Assembly: GCF_016786325.1 (NCBI RefSeq)
Contig: NZ_JADWYU010000084.1
Coordinates: 18,279-82,278 of the forward strand
From: Frankia nepalensis
GTDB taxonomy: Bacteria > Actinomycetota > Actinomycetes > Frankiales > Frankiaceae
DNA length: 64,000 nt
Direction of reading: 5' to 3'
The notes below the pieces were generated by a model. It was not told where the DNA came from and did no database searches. It was given only the letters and a program-made list of their open reading frames with translations. Below are positions 43,139-51,808 of this stretch, piece by piece. The translations under genes and the position numbers were made by a program. The stretch's first letter is position 1, and each line of letters begins with the position of its first letter.

Positions 43139-45351
43139 GGCCGGCCCCCTTCCGGATGGTTGAGCGTGCCGGTCCCGGCCGTCACGGGGCTCGCGCCGTT
43201 CGGCCCGGGCAGGCTCGCGGCCACGGGCAGCGCGGCGGCGGGCGCGCCGCCGCCGAGGCGCCCGAGCAGCGACCGGCCGAACGGGGTGAGCGTGAGTCCG
43301 CGGGCCGCGGCGACCCGGTCGACGGCGGTCAGGTCGACGGTCACGCCGCCGCCTGGCGCGACGGCGGCCGGGGAGCGGCCAGTCGTCGGCTGGGCCGCCG
43401 GCGTCAGGACGCCGGCCTGGGACGGGATCCGTGGCCGCGGCGCGGTGCCTTCTGGCTCGACGAACTCGTCGGCGAGCCGCAGCGCGACGAACCGGACCAG
43501 CCCACGGACCGCGGAGGCGAGCCCGCCGGGCAGCCAGCCGAGTGAGAGGGCGAGAATGCCGACCGCCAGTGTCGACGAGCCCTCCGGGAAGAACACGTTG
43601 ATGGACACGATGAACGCGGCGGCGATGATCGCGCCGACGGCGCTGTCCGCGCCGAACACGACGACGGCGGTGAACCACAGCAGGCTCTGCATCGGCTCGA
43701 ACTGGGTCGAGCTGAACGACCCGGTGCTGTGCGAAAGCAGCGCGCCACCGAGGCCGGCGACCACCGAGGACACCGTGAACGCCAGCAGCTTGAGGTTGCG
43801 CACGTCCACGCCGACCGCGGCCGCGCCCTCGGTGTGGTCGCGGACGGCGACCAGGGCCCGGCCGAGCCGCCCGCGGTGCAGGTTGTACACCGCGAGCAGG
43901 CCGAGGCCGAGACCGACCATCTCTACGATGTAGAAGGCCTTGTCGTTCAGCATCCAGCCGCCCAGGTACAGCGGCTCGGCGTACACGCCGACGGACAGGT
44001 CGGGCTGGTTGAAGACGAACACGGTGACGGTGGCGCCGACGGCGAACGTCGTGAGCGCCAGCGCGAGCCCGCGGCGGCGGATCGCCGGGTAGCCGGTGAT
44101 GAGGCCGATCGGCGCGACGAGCAGCGCGCCGATAAGGATCGCGAGCAGGCCCGGCATTTCGGGCAGGCCGGGGAACTCGCCGGCCTCGAGCTTGAGCGAG
44201 AACAGCGCGCCGAGGCCGGCGTAGCCGGCGACGCCGAGCGAGACCTGGCCGCTGTAGCCGGTGACGATCACCAGCGACAGGAAGATCAGCGCGAGCGCGG
44301 GCACCAGGAAGGCCTTGCGCAGGTCGGCCGCCCCGAAGAAGAGCGGGGCCATCAACATGACGATGCCGGCGAAGATGATGATCAGGTTCTTGTGCCGCTC
44401 GCCCAGCGTGCCGCGCTCTGGCGCCTCCCGGCTGGAGAGCCGGCCGGCCGAGCCCGCGTCGCCACCGAGCTCCCGCAGCTTGGGGCTCAACAGCAGCAGC
44501 ACCAGCAGGACGACCACGAACAGGCTCGAGGTCAGCGTGCGGTAGGTGTCGGCGAACACGCCGGTCACGCTGAACTGCGTCAGCTCGCTCTGCGCGATGC
44601 CGATCGCGAGACCGGTGAGCACCGCGACCGGCAGGCTGGACAGCCGGGCCGCGACGATCACGGCGAACGTCGTCAGCACGACCAGCGACAGCCCATAGGG
44701 GCTCAGCCCGAACCGGGGGGCGAGCAGCACGCCGGTGAAACCAGCGAGCGTCGTGCCGAACGCCCAGCCGACGGCGGCCACCCGGTCGGCGGGGATCGAG
44801 GACATCTCGGCGAGCTCGCGGTCATCGACGACCGCGCGCACCTGCCGGCCGAACCGGGTGCGGTTCTGCACCACCCCGAGGAACACGCAGGCGACCAGGA
44901 TCAGCGCGAGCGTGCTCAGCGTGTCGACCTCGATGGACCAGGAACCCGAGCCCACCCGCTCGTCCGGGAAGATGGACGGAGTGTCGTTGCGGGTGCCCAG
45001 GCCCCAGATGCCGGCGCACATGCCCAGCGAGAGCACCAGCACGCCGAGGCTGGCGACCAGTGTCTCGGCGGCGGACGCGCGCCGGCGCGCGAGCGGGCGG
45101 AAGACCAGCCGCTCTAGCAGGAGGCCGAGCCCGGGGGCGAGGAACGCCATGGCGATCACGGCCGACAGCCAGACGGGGAAGCCCCACTCGACCGTCATTT
45201 CCCGATAGACATAGGCGACCAGGGTCGCGATACCGCCGTGCGCGAGGTTCAGGACGCCGTTCGTGCGGTAGGTGACCAGCAGGCCGATGCCGGAAAGCGC
45301 CGCGACCGCGCCGATGGCGAGGCCGGCGATCGCGAGCTCGACGCTGACCAC
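43135..45351 (-). CDS. Fused LivH-LivM branched-chain permease
   Basis: 738 residues with both permease halves in one chain. Residues about 1-295 are LivH (MVSVELAIAGLAIGAVAALS, TNGVLNLAHGGIATL). Residues about 320-635 are LivM (YSGQVSLGVAGYAGLGA, RRRGLALALTTFAVGA, VRDHTEGAAAVGVDVRNLKL). About 100 residues of Pro/Ala/Gly-rich cytoplasmic tail follow the last membrane segment. The two parts are separate genes in the classical liv operon. The GTG start lies 4 bp after the stop of the upstream membrane-protein gene, so expression is coupled. Confidence 0.92.
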   Translation of the reverse strand: MVSVELAIAGLAIGAVAALSGIGLLVTYRTNGVLNLAHGGIATLVAYVYREMTVEWGFPVWLSAVIAMAFLAPGLGLLLERLVFRPLARRRASAAETLVASLGVLVLSLGMCAGIWGLGTRNDTPSIFPDERVGSGSWSIEVDTLSTLALILVACVFLGVVQNRTRFGRQVRAVVDDRELAEMSSIPADRVAAVGWAFGTTLAGFTGVLLAPRFGLSPYGLSLVVLTTFAVIVAARLSSLPVAVLTGLAIGIAQSELTQFSVTGVFADTYRTLTSSLFVVVLLVLLLLSPKLRELGGDAGSAGRLSSREAPERGTLGERHKNLIIIFAGIVMLMAPLFFGAADLRKAFLVPALALIFLSLVIVTGYSGQVSLGVAGYAGLGALFSLKLEAGEFPGLPEMPGLLAILIGALLVAPIGLITGYPAIRRRGLALALTTFAVGATVTVFVFNQPDLSVGVYAEPLYLGGWMLNDKAFYIVEMVGLGLGLLAVYNLHRGRLGRALVAVRDHTEGAAAVGVDVRNLKLLAFTVSSVVAGLGGALLSHSTGSFSSTQFEPMQSLLWFTAVVVFGADSAVGAIIAAAFIVSINVFFPEGSSTLAVGILALSLGWLPGGLASAVRGLVRFVALRLADEFVEPEGTAPRPRIPSQAGVLTPAAQPTTGRSPAAVAPGGGVTVDLTAVDRVAAARGLTLTPFGRSLLGRLGGGAPAAALPVAASLPGPNGASPVTAGTGTLNHPEGGRP

Positions 45352-45355
45352 CGGA

Positions 45356-45928
45356 CTAGGCGACCGGGACCGGCGCGCAGACCGAGCACGGCGACAGGCC
45401 GCGCCCGCTCACCTGCGACGCCTCGACCCGCTGCGCGGCCTTGCCGGCCAGCAGGTCGCAGCCAGGCCGGTGGAAGGTGCGCCCGCCGGGCACCGCGTAG
45501 ACCGAGCCGTCGTCGACGACCGGCTCCGCGGGCTCCTGGGCGGCGGGCTTCGCCAGCGAGGGCGCGGCCGGGGCCGGGACGGCGGGTGCCCCCTGGGTGG
45601 CCGCCACGACCAGCGCGTGCAGGTCGTCGACCTGCTCGGCCAGCCGCGCCTGCGCGGCCGTGACCTGGCCGGCCCGCGACGACTCGATCCGGTCGGCGAT
45701 GAGCAAGGCGCTGCCGATGAGCACCGCCGCGAGCCCGCCGAACCCACCCGATACCAGGTAGGGCAACTGGAGCCCGGCCTCGGTCTCGGCCGACACCCCC
45801 AGGTAGCAGCTCAGCAGCAGGACGACGCCAGCCGCGATCACCACCCAGCCCCGCAGCGCCCGGACGACGTCCACCACGAGCCGCGAGGTGGAACGCGACC
45901 CGGTCGCGCCAGCGCTCTGTTCGTCCAC
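45356..45928 (-). CDS. Membrane protein with C-terminal cysteine-pair (Ada-like) motif
   Basis: 190 residues with two membrane segments (VVIAAGVVLLLSCYLGVS; YLVSGGFGGLAAVLIGSALLIA), a helical segment with AEQVDDLHALVV, then a Pro/Ala linker. The ending FHRPGCDLLAGK ... GRGLSPCSVCAP resembles the Cys-x-x-Cys plus upstream Cys/His arrangement of Ada-type metal-binding modules. It is the first gene of the liv operon, 4 bp before the permease gene. It may be an accessory or sensor subunit; no characterised counterpart is known to me. Confidence 0.7.
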   Translation of the reverse strand: MDEQSAGATGSRSTSRLVVDVVRALRGWVVIAAGVVLLLSCYLGVSAETEAGLQLPYLVSGGFGGLAAVLIGSALLIADRIESSRAGQVTAAQARLAEQVDDLHALVVAATQGAPAVPAPAAPSLAKPAAQEPAEPVVDDGSVYAVPGGRTFHRPGCDLLAGKAAQRVEASQVSGRGLSPCSVCAPVPVA

Positions 45929-46143
45929 TGTGTTCCCCCAGGAACCTGTTCATCCGGAAGCCGGGCGGGCGCACCCCGTCCGTTTCCGCCAAGGCGATCT
46001 CCGACACGCGTGAACACGCGAAGAGATCGCCAGCCGTTAGACGCCAGATTAGTGTGCGGAGCTGGCGATGTGTGCCCTTGGGGGGCCGGGAGACATATCG
46101 CGGTGACGACTGCCGGCTCAACCGCCGGCTCGAGCGGGGCGGC

Positions 46144-46701
46144 TCAGCTCGGGTCGCGCGGCCTGGGTGGGGTGAAACCGCCCGGTGTTGCAGTGGTGGC
46201 CGTCGTCATCGTGACCGTCGCGGTGGAGCGCCGCGGCTTGGCGCCCGCGGCCGGATCCTCCTCGGGGGCCGTCGTCAGCAGGCCCGGCGGGGTGGGCGTC
46301 GTGGCTCGCGCGCGGGGGCCGCCGGCGCGGGCGGCGGTGTCGGTGTCCCGCGCGTGGGTTTCCAGCGTGTGCGTGTCCCGTGCGTGGGCGGCGGTGTGCT
46401 GGGTGTCCGTGTGCGGGGCACCAATGTGCTGGGCGCCGGTGTGCGGGGCGGCGGCGGGGAAGGGCTCGCAGTGGTCGGCCCAGACGCGGCGGCGCGTGCC
46501 CCGGCGGCGGTCCTCGATCTCGAGCGGCCCGGGCAGGCTGGTCAGGGCCACCTGCAGGTGGGCCCACTCGTGGGCGGTCTCCCAGGCGGCGAAGGAGCCC
46601 AGGTGCGTGCCCTCGTGGTCGTAGACGTGGAGCGGACGGCCCGGGCCACCCGCGAAGTCCTGATCTTTGGATTCCGCGCGCTGCCAGGGGCAGTCAGCCA
46701 T
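46144..46701 (-). CDS. Hypothetical protein with His/Thr-rich tail
   Basis: 185 residues. A compact N-terminal part (RPLHVYDHEGTHLGSFAAWE ... GPLEIEDRRRGTRRRVWADH, about 22-78) looks folded. The rest is low complexity, with an H-T/D-T repeat zone (about 85-120, matching an imperfect DNA repeat near 46330-46450) and a Thr/Ala/Pro end. It has no recognised family. The histidine density could bind metal, but that is speculation. Confidence 0.5.
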   Translation of the reverse strand: MADCPWQRAESKDQDFAGGPGRPLHVYDHEGTHLGSFAAWETAHEWAHLQVALTSLPGPLEIEDRRRGTRRRVWADHCEPFPAAAPHTGAQHIGAPHTDTQHTAAHARDTHTLETHARDTDTAARAGGPRARATTPTPPGLLTTAPEEDPAAGAKPRRSTATVTMTTATTATPGGFTPPRPRDPS

Positions 46702-46781
46702 CTGGGACCCGCTTCCGTCGGCGCTACCCGGACATCGTCCAGACTCACGGTCGCGGCCCGTGACGGTCCAAGGCCCTCACG

Positions 46782-47825
46782 TCATAGGGGTGCGGTATTT
46801 GTCACATCCGTCCGGCTCGGCGGCCCCCCGTTCGCCGCCGCCTCGACCGTCGGCTGGTGCGACCAGCGCCAGGCGTCGGTGATGATCCGGTCGAGCGCCG
46901 ACCGGCGAGGCTCCCAGCCCAGCTCGGCGCGGATGCGGTGGCTGTCGACGACGAGCGCCCGTGGCTCGGCCACCGGCGGCCCGCTGACGCGGCGCACCGG
47001 GCGACCGGTCACCCGCTCCACGGCGGCGAGCACGTCGTTGACGCTCACCCCCGTCCCGCTGCCGACGTTGTAGACCCGCCGGTCGCCTGGCCGCGTGGCC
47101 TCCAGCGCCAGCGCGTAGGCCGCCGCGACGTCGTCGACGTGCACGTACTCGCGCAGCGACGCGCCGTCGCCGTTGATCCGGAAGGCGTCGGCCTCGCCGG
47201 CCGCGACCCGCAGCGCCGCCGGGATGATCCTGGTCGCGTCGCGGTCCACGTGCCCGGGCGCGGCCCCGGCGACGTTGAACGAGCGCAGCACGACCGCGCC
47301 GATCCGCCCGGTCGCCGCCTGGTGGGCGATGACCTGCTCGGCGGCGAGCTTCGACGCCCCGTACGGGTGGCGCGGGTCGGGCGGCCGGGACTCCGGGATC
47401 GGGCCCGCGTCCGGGTCGCCGTAGACCGCCGCGGTGGAGCCGAGGACCACGGTTGGCGCCCGGCCGCTGGCGTCGAATCCCCGGTCGAGCGCGGCGAGCA
47501 GGTTGATGGTGCCGGTGACGTTGGTCTCGAAGTAGCGCAGCGGCTCGTCGCGGGACTGGCGGACCCTGGTCAGCGCGGCGAGGTGGCAGACGGCGTCGAA
47601 GCCCCGGTCGACGCGGGCCGCGGCCAGCGAGCGCGGGTCGAGCAGGTCCGCGGTCACGACCTCGACGTCACCGGCCAGCGCGTGCCCGCCTCGCACGGGG
47701 CCGTGCCCGCGCACCAGCGCGGTGACCCGGTGGCCGCGCGCCGCCAGCAGGTCGGCGAGCACGCCGCCGATGAACCCGCCCGCTCCGGTGACCAGGACCC
47801 GCGAGCCGCCCCCGTGGGGTCGCAC
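46782..47825 (-). CDS. NAD-dependent sugar-nucleotide epimerase/dehydratase (GalE-like)
   Basis: 347 residues of the extended short-chain dehydrogenase family. NAD binding is GAGGFIG (about 14-20), catalytic Y/K are in HPYGASKLAAEQ, and REYVHVDDVAAAYALALE is typical of UDP-sugar epimerases. The GTG at 47825 directly abuts the stop of the upstream HTH/Nudix-like gene (TGAGTG), so translation is coupled. The substrate is unknown. Confidence 0.88.
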   Translation of the reverse strand: MRPHGGGSRVLVTGAGGFIGGVLADLLAARGHRVTALVRGHGPVRGGHALAGDVEVVTADLLDPRSLAAARVDRGFDAVCHLAALTRVRQSRDEPLRYFETNVTGTINLLAALDRGFDASGRAPTVVLGSTAAVYGDPDAGPIPESRPPDPRHPYGASKLAAEQVIAHQAATGRIGAVVLRSFNVAGAAPGHVDRDATRIIPAALRVAAGEADAFRINGDGASLREYVHVDDVAAAYALALEATRPGDRRVYNVGSGTGVSVNDVLAAVERVTGRPVRRVSGPPVAEPRALVVDSHRIRAELGWEPRRSALDRIITDAWRWSHQPTVEAAANGGPPSRTDVTNTAPL

Positions 47826-49319
47826 TCAGGACGCCGCTCGCAGCCGCAGCCCCGGCAGCAGCAGCTCGCGGTGGCGCCAGGCGAGCTCCAGGCAGGCGGC
47901 GGCGGCGGGCGCCAGTGGCTCGCTGTCGACCAGCCGGCGCAGGGTGGCGTAGGTGAACGGGATGCCGTCGGCGACGGGATGGTTCGGGCCGGCGGAGACC
48001 ACGGAGCCCTCCGCGTTGCTGTGGACCATCTCCGCGAACATGGCGTCGAAGGCGTCGGCCTCGATGACGACGACGGTGAGGATCTCGCTGAACAGCGTGA
48101 GCGCGTCCAGCCCCACCCCGAAGCAGGAGATCTGTATCCGGCCGTCGTTGCGGGCCTGCTCGAAGGCGCGGAACGGCTCGTCGGCCTCGTAGTCGATCGG
48201 GTTGGAAGAGTTGCCGTCGTGCTCGGTGTTGCCGAGCAGCTCCTCGGACAGCTCGCGCATGATGTTGCGCCACAGGTCGAAATCGGCGCGGTGGTGGAAC
48301 GGCGTGATCCCGGACGGCTGGAAGACCCCCGCGGGGATCACGTGGTAGACGCCGCCGGCGGTGGCCACCGAGCCCGCGCTGCGCCGGTGCAGCAGGAAGC
48401 TGGCCGAGTCGCGGTCCGCCCGGATGGTCAGCGTGTTGATCGACGGCAGCACGGGCCGGGCGGCGAGGTCGAACGGGTCGCCGATGCGGCGGCGGAACGG
48501 GAGGGCCGGCCAGGACAGCCCGCCCGCCATCATCGCCGTGGCGGTCTCGTGCGCCACGGTCTCGCAGACGTCGACGGCGTCGAAATAGGTGGTGTGGCCG
48601 AAGGTGAGCACCGGGCGCCCGGCGTCGCCGCCCACGCCCCGGTCGTCTCGCGTGACGTCCAGCAGCCGGAAGCTCAGCCGGTTCTCGAACAGGGTTGGCC
48701 GGTCCAGGTCGCGCATCGCGCGGGTGTAGCGCTGGTAGCGCACGAACGGGCCGCCGTCGGCGATCAGCGGGCGCGCGCCGTCGGTCTCCGGCTCGCCGCC
48801 CGTGATGGTCGGCTCCGCGAGCTCGTCGGACCAGCGCAGCCCGATCTCGGAGATGTCCAGCGGGCGCTGCCAGGTCCAGTCCGACCGGGTCAGCAGGCCC
48901 GAGCCGAGCAGGCGGTAGGTGTCCGGGTAGAGCCCCGCCGCGGCCTTCGCGAGCTTGATCCGGTTGCGGTTGAGGGTGTCCCTGGTGACCCGCCACGCGC
49001 GCTGGCTGGCGGTCGCCTGCTCGGCGAGGGTGTCCCGGCCGATCTCGCGCCGCCGGTCGGCCAGCGCGCCCGGCGCGAGGCCGACATCCTCCGGGGCGAG
49101 GTCGAGGTGGCGGGCGATGTGACGCAGCGTCGAGATGTCATGGATCGCACGTCGGCCACTTTCGACCTTGGACACGTAGGACTGGTCGAAACCCAGCTGG
49201 TCGGCGAGCTGCTGCTGGGTGAGGCCATGTGCCTGTCTATAGGCCCGGAGCAGCTGGCCGACCCCGACGGGCGCGGGGGTCGGCCTTGGAGGCGTCCAAA
49301 GCCAGGACTGACCGGTCAC
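47826..49319 (-). CDS. XRE-type HTH protein with a Nudix-like C-terminal region
   Basis: 497 residues. Residues about 18-80 are a clear helix-turn-helix (LLRAYRQAHGLTQQQLADQL ... DQSYVSKVESGRRAI). After a basic helical stretch, residues about 140-430 form a large domain. It contains YHVIPAGVFQPSG and, some residues later, WRNIMRELSEELLG, which together read like an interrupted Nudix box (G...REhxEExG). Whether it hydrolyses or merely senses a nucleotide is unknown. It is the first gene of a tight two-gene unit with the epimerase. Confidence 0.75.
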   Translation of the reverse strand: MTGQSWLWTPPRPTPAPVGVGQLLRAYRQAHGLTQQQLADQLGFDQSYVSKVESGRRAIHDISTLRHIARHLDLAPEDVGLAPGALADRRREIGRDTLAEQATASQRAWRVTRDTLNRNRIKLAKAAAGLYPDTYRLLGSGLLTRSDWTWQRPLDISEIGLRWSDELAEPTITGGEPETDGARPLIADGGPFVRYQRYTRAMRDLDRPTLFENRLSFRLLDVTRDDRGVGGDAGRPVLTFGHTTYFDAVDVCETVAHETATAMMAGGLSWPALPFRRRIGDPFDLAARPVLPSINTLTIRADRDSASFLLHRRSAGSVATAGGVYHVIPAGVFQPSGITPFHHRADFDLWRNIMRELSEELLGNTEHDGNSSNPIDYEADEPFRAFEQARNDGRIQISCFGVGLDALTLFSEILTVVVIEADAFDAMFAEMVHSNAEGSVVSAGPNHPVADGIPFTYATLRRLVDSEPLAPAAAACLELAWRHRELLLPGLRLRAAS

Positions 49320-49523
49320 CCGGCTTCCTCTCGGGTCGAAGCGGCATTACAGGACGTAAGCCTAGCTAGTGGGGCATTTGGCACCCTTCACCGGAGCAAA
49401 GCCTCTCCGGCCGGCGCCGAAGGCGGAAAACGCCCAGCGGTTCCATCTGTCGGCCGTCCGACAGTTGGTCGATCGATGTCTTTCCGTCGCACAAAACGGC
49501 CATGTTGTTGTTATTTCGTTGTC

Positions 49524-49718
49524 TTATCCGTTCGAGACGCCGTCCGCGAGGTCGAGGAAGGCGATGATCACGATTGCCACCGCGATCCACCGCAGCAGGC
49601 CCATCCGGCCCCAGATCTCCCGCACCAGGCCTCTGCCTGCCCGGCCGCCGAGTACCAGAAGGGCGAACAGCGCTCCGCCGACGACCAGCAGGAAAACCCC
49701 CGCATAGTTACCTTGCAC
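49524..49718 (-). CDS. Small membrane protein, unknown
   Basis: 64 residues with two hydrophobic segments (YAGVFLLVVGGALFALLVLG; LLRWIAVAIVIIAFLDLA) separated by a basic loop. It starts with GTG at 49718 and has no convincing ribosome site. The membrane topology is clear, but the gene could be spurious. Confidence 0.5.
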   Translation of the reverse strand: MQGNYAGVFLLVVGGALFALLVLGGRAGRGLVREIWGRMGLLRWIAVAIVIIAFLDLADGVSNG

Positions 49719-50289
49719 ACAGTCACGATCGCACGCCGACTGCCCCCCATCCGCGCCGCCCGGAGCCGGGGCTCCGCTCGGCTCCGGGGGGCGGTGAACG
49801 GACGGGGCTCGAATGGTCTGACCCGTTCATCAGCCCACGTCCGGTGCGCTCGCGCACGTCCTAGCCTGCCCGATCCCGGTTGGCTTTCGACATAGCCGGG
49901 ACTCGTTGGGCGTGATCTGCCTGTGTGCTCCACCGGCGGCAACCGGCGCCAACGCGGCCGGCTTACCTGTGCCCGTTGGCATTCCAGGACACCCCGGCAT
50001 CCGCGCTGGCCCGGCCTGGCGCGTCCGGGCCCCACACCAACGGGCCGGCCAGAGCCGGGCTGTCGGGGCCGTACCCAGCGACGTTCGCCGGCCGCTGGCC
50101 ACCCGTCCGTGAGCGGCGGCCCCGAAGTGTCCGCCAGAACGCGAGCCAGGGACCGCGCTACCGCGGACACTTCACCGGCACCGGCACCGGCACCGGCACC
50201 GGCACCGGCCCGCGGCGCGGGACCGAGGACCTGGGGTCGGGCCGTGCCTGTGGTTGTGGTTGTGGTCCGGTTTTGGCGGAGGTGGGACG
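49719..50289. other. Long intergenic stretch with simple repeats
   Basis: 571 bp between a small minus-strand gene and the end of the pncB gene. It holds six perfect CACCGG units (50173-50208) and, from about 50248, a TGTGGT repeat. Frames here are proline/arginine-rich and unconvincing. It contains no recognisable RNA gene. Confidence 0.55.
50173..50208. repeat. Hexanucleotide repeat (CACCGG)6
   Basis: Six perfect tandem copies of CACCGG lie in non-coding DNA about 80 bp beyond the stop codon of the pncB gene. Confidence 0.95.
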
Positions 50290-51639
50290 TTATGGGTGGG
50301 TCAGGGCTGTGATGACCGGGATGCAGGGGTGACCGAAGGTGACGTCGCGGGCGTGCGCGGGCAGGTCTGCGAGGGCGGCCCGATGGTGGTCCCTGGCCCG
50401 GCGCAGGCCCTCCGGGCCGGCCAGCGTGGCGTCGGCCAGGATGCCGCCGCGGACCAGCGGCGCCATCAGCGGCCGGTCGCGGCTGGTGCCCGCCGGCCGG
50501 CCCGGCGCGGGCGCCGGGCCGTCGAGCTCGACGGGCACGGGTCCGTCGGTCGACCCCGCGGGCAGCACCAGGTCGGCGACGGCGATCCCGTCGGCGTCGT
50601 GCCGGCGCAGCACGTCCTTGCGCCCGCCGCGGGTGGCCTTGCCGACCGAGGACTTCGCGACCGGCCGGCCGTCGACCTCGACGAGCTTGTACACGAAGCC
50701 GGCGGTGGGCGCGCCGGACCCGGTGACCAGGCTGGTGCCGACGCCGTAGCCGGCGGCGGGGACGCGGGCGAGCCGGGCGATGCTGTGCTCGTCGAGGTCG
50801 CCGGTGACGACGACGCGGGTTCCCGTGGCGCCCAGCGCGTCCAGCTGCGCGCGGGCCGCGCGCACGCCGGCGGCGAGGTCGCCGCTGTCGATCCGGACGG
50901 CGCCGAGGCCGGGGCCGGCGGCGGCGACCGCCGTGGAGATGCCCTCCCGGGTGTCGTAGGTGTCGACCAGCAGCGTCGTGTCGACGCCGAGGGCGGCGAC
51001 CTGGGCGGCGAACGCGTCGTGTTCGGTCGGGTGCGCGAGCGTGAAGGCGTGCGCCGCGGTGCCGGTGGTCGGCACTCCCCAGCGCCTGGCCGCCTCCAGA
51101 TTGGACGTGGCGTCGAAGCCGACCAGGTAGGCCGCCCGGGCGGCGGCGACCGCGGCCTCCTCGTGCGTGCGCCGGGAGCCCATCTCGATCACCGGCCGGC
51201 CGGCGGCGGCCTGCACCATCCGGGCACCGGCCGCGGCGATCGCGCTGTCGTGGTTGAGCACCGACAGCGTCAGCGTCTCCAGCAGCACGCACTCGGCGAA
51301 CGTGCCCTCGACCGCCAGCACCGGCGCGCCGGGCAGGAAGGGCTCGCCCTCGGCGAAGCCGCGGATGTCGCCGCGGAAGCGGTAGCCGGCCAGCCAGCCG
51401 GCGGTGGCGGCGTCGATGACGCCGGTGCCGGTGAGCAGCGCCAGCTCGTCCGGCCCGAACCGGAAGTCGGCGAGCGCCGCCAACAGCCGGCCGGTGCCGG
51501 CGACCACGCCGTAGCGGCGACCGGGCGGCAGCGACCGGGCGAACACCTCGAAGGTGACGCGCCGATGCGCCGCGCCGGACCGCAGAGCCGCGCGGAGCAT
51601 GGTCAGCTCATAGTGGTCAGTGAGAAGCGCCGTGGACAT
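50290..51639 (-). CDS. pncB: Nicotinate phosphoribosyltransferase
   Basis: 449 residues. It converts nicotinate, PRPP and ATP to nicotinate mononucleotide in NAD salvage. It begins STALLTDHYELTMLRAAL, the standard opening, and contains the active-site SRRTHEEAA (about residue 146), FDATSNLEAARRWGVPTTGTAAHAF and RIDSGDL. ATG 51639 gives the family start; the frame continues upstream but resembles nothing. It is divergent from an NrtR-like regulator gene, which is the expected controller. Confidence 0.95.
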   Translation of the reverse strand: MSTALLTDHYELTMLRAALRSGAAHRRVTFEVFARSLPPGRRYGVVAGTGRLLAALADFRFGPDELALLTGTGVIDAATAGWLAGYRFRGDIRGFAEGEPFLPGAPVLAVEGTFAECVLLETLTLSVLNHDSAIAAAGARMVQAAAGRPVIEMGSRRTHEEAAVAAARAAYLVGFDATSNLEAARRWGVPTTGTAAHAFTLAHPTEHDAFAAQVAALGVDTTLLVDTYDTREGISTAVAAAGPGLGAVRIDSGDLAAGVRAARAQLDALGATGTRVVVTGDLDEHSIARLARVPAAGYGVGTSLVTGSGAPTAGFVYKLVEVDGRPVAKSSVGKATRGGRKDVLRRHDADGIAVADLVLPAGSTDGPVPVELDGPAPAPGRPAGTSRDRPLMAPLVRGGILADATLAGPEGLRRARDHHRAALADLPAHARDVTFGHPCIPVITALTHP

Positions 51640-51693
51640 CCGGACCAGCCTAGGGACGCGCGCGACCCGGCGCGCGGCAAAAGTCCGAAATGG

Positions 51694-51707
51694 TGGCAAC
51701 CGTGCCA
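51694..51707. promoter_or_regulatory. Inverted repeat, candidate NrtR operator
   Basis: TGGCA-ACCG-TGCCA lies in the 169-bp gap between the divergent pncB and nrtR-like genes, 55 bp from the pncB start. The position is right for an operator controlling pncB; the motif itself is weak and unverified. Confidence 0.4.
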
Positions 51708-51808
51708 ACGCGCCGTTCGGCGTGTCCGGCGCGGCGCGCCCCGGCACGCACCCAACAGCCGCGTAACCCGCGCCGTCCGGGGCGGGCCGGGTGCGAGAAG
51801 CTAGATCT

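Noticed and set aside
46857-49895. 1012-residue plus-strand frame
   Set aside because: It is antisense to the epimerase and HTH/Nudix-like genes, both of which have clear motifs; the plus frame has none.
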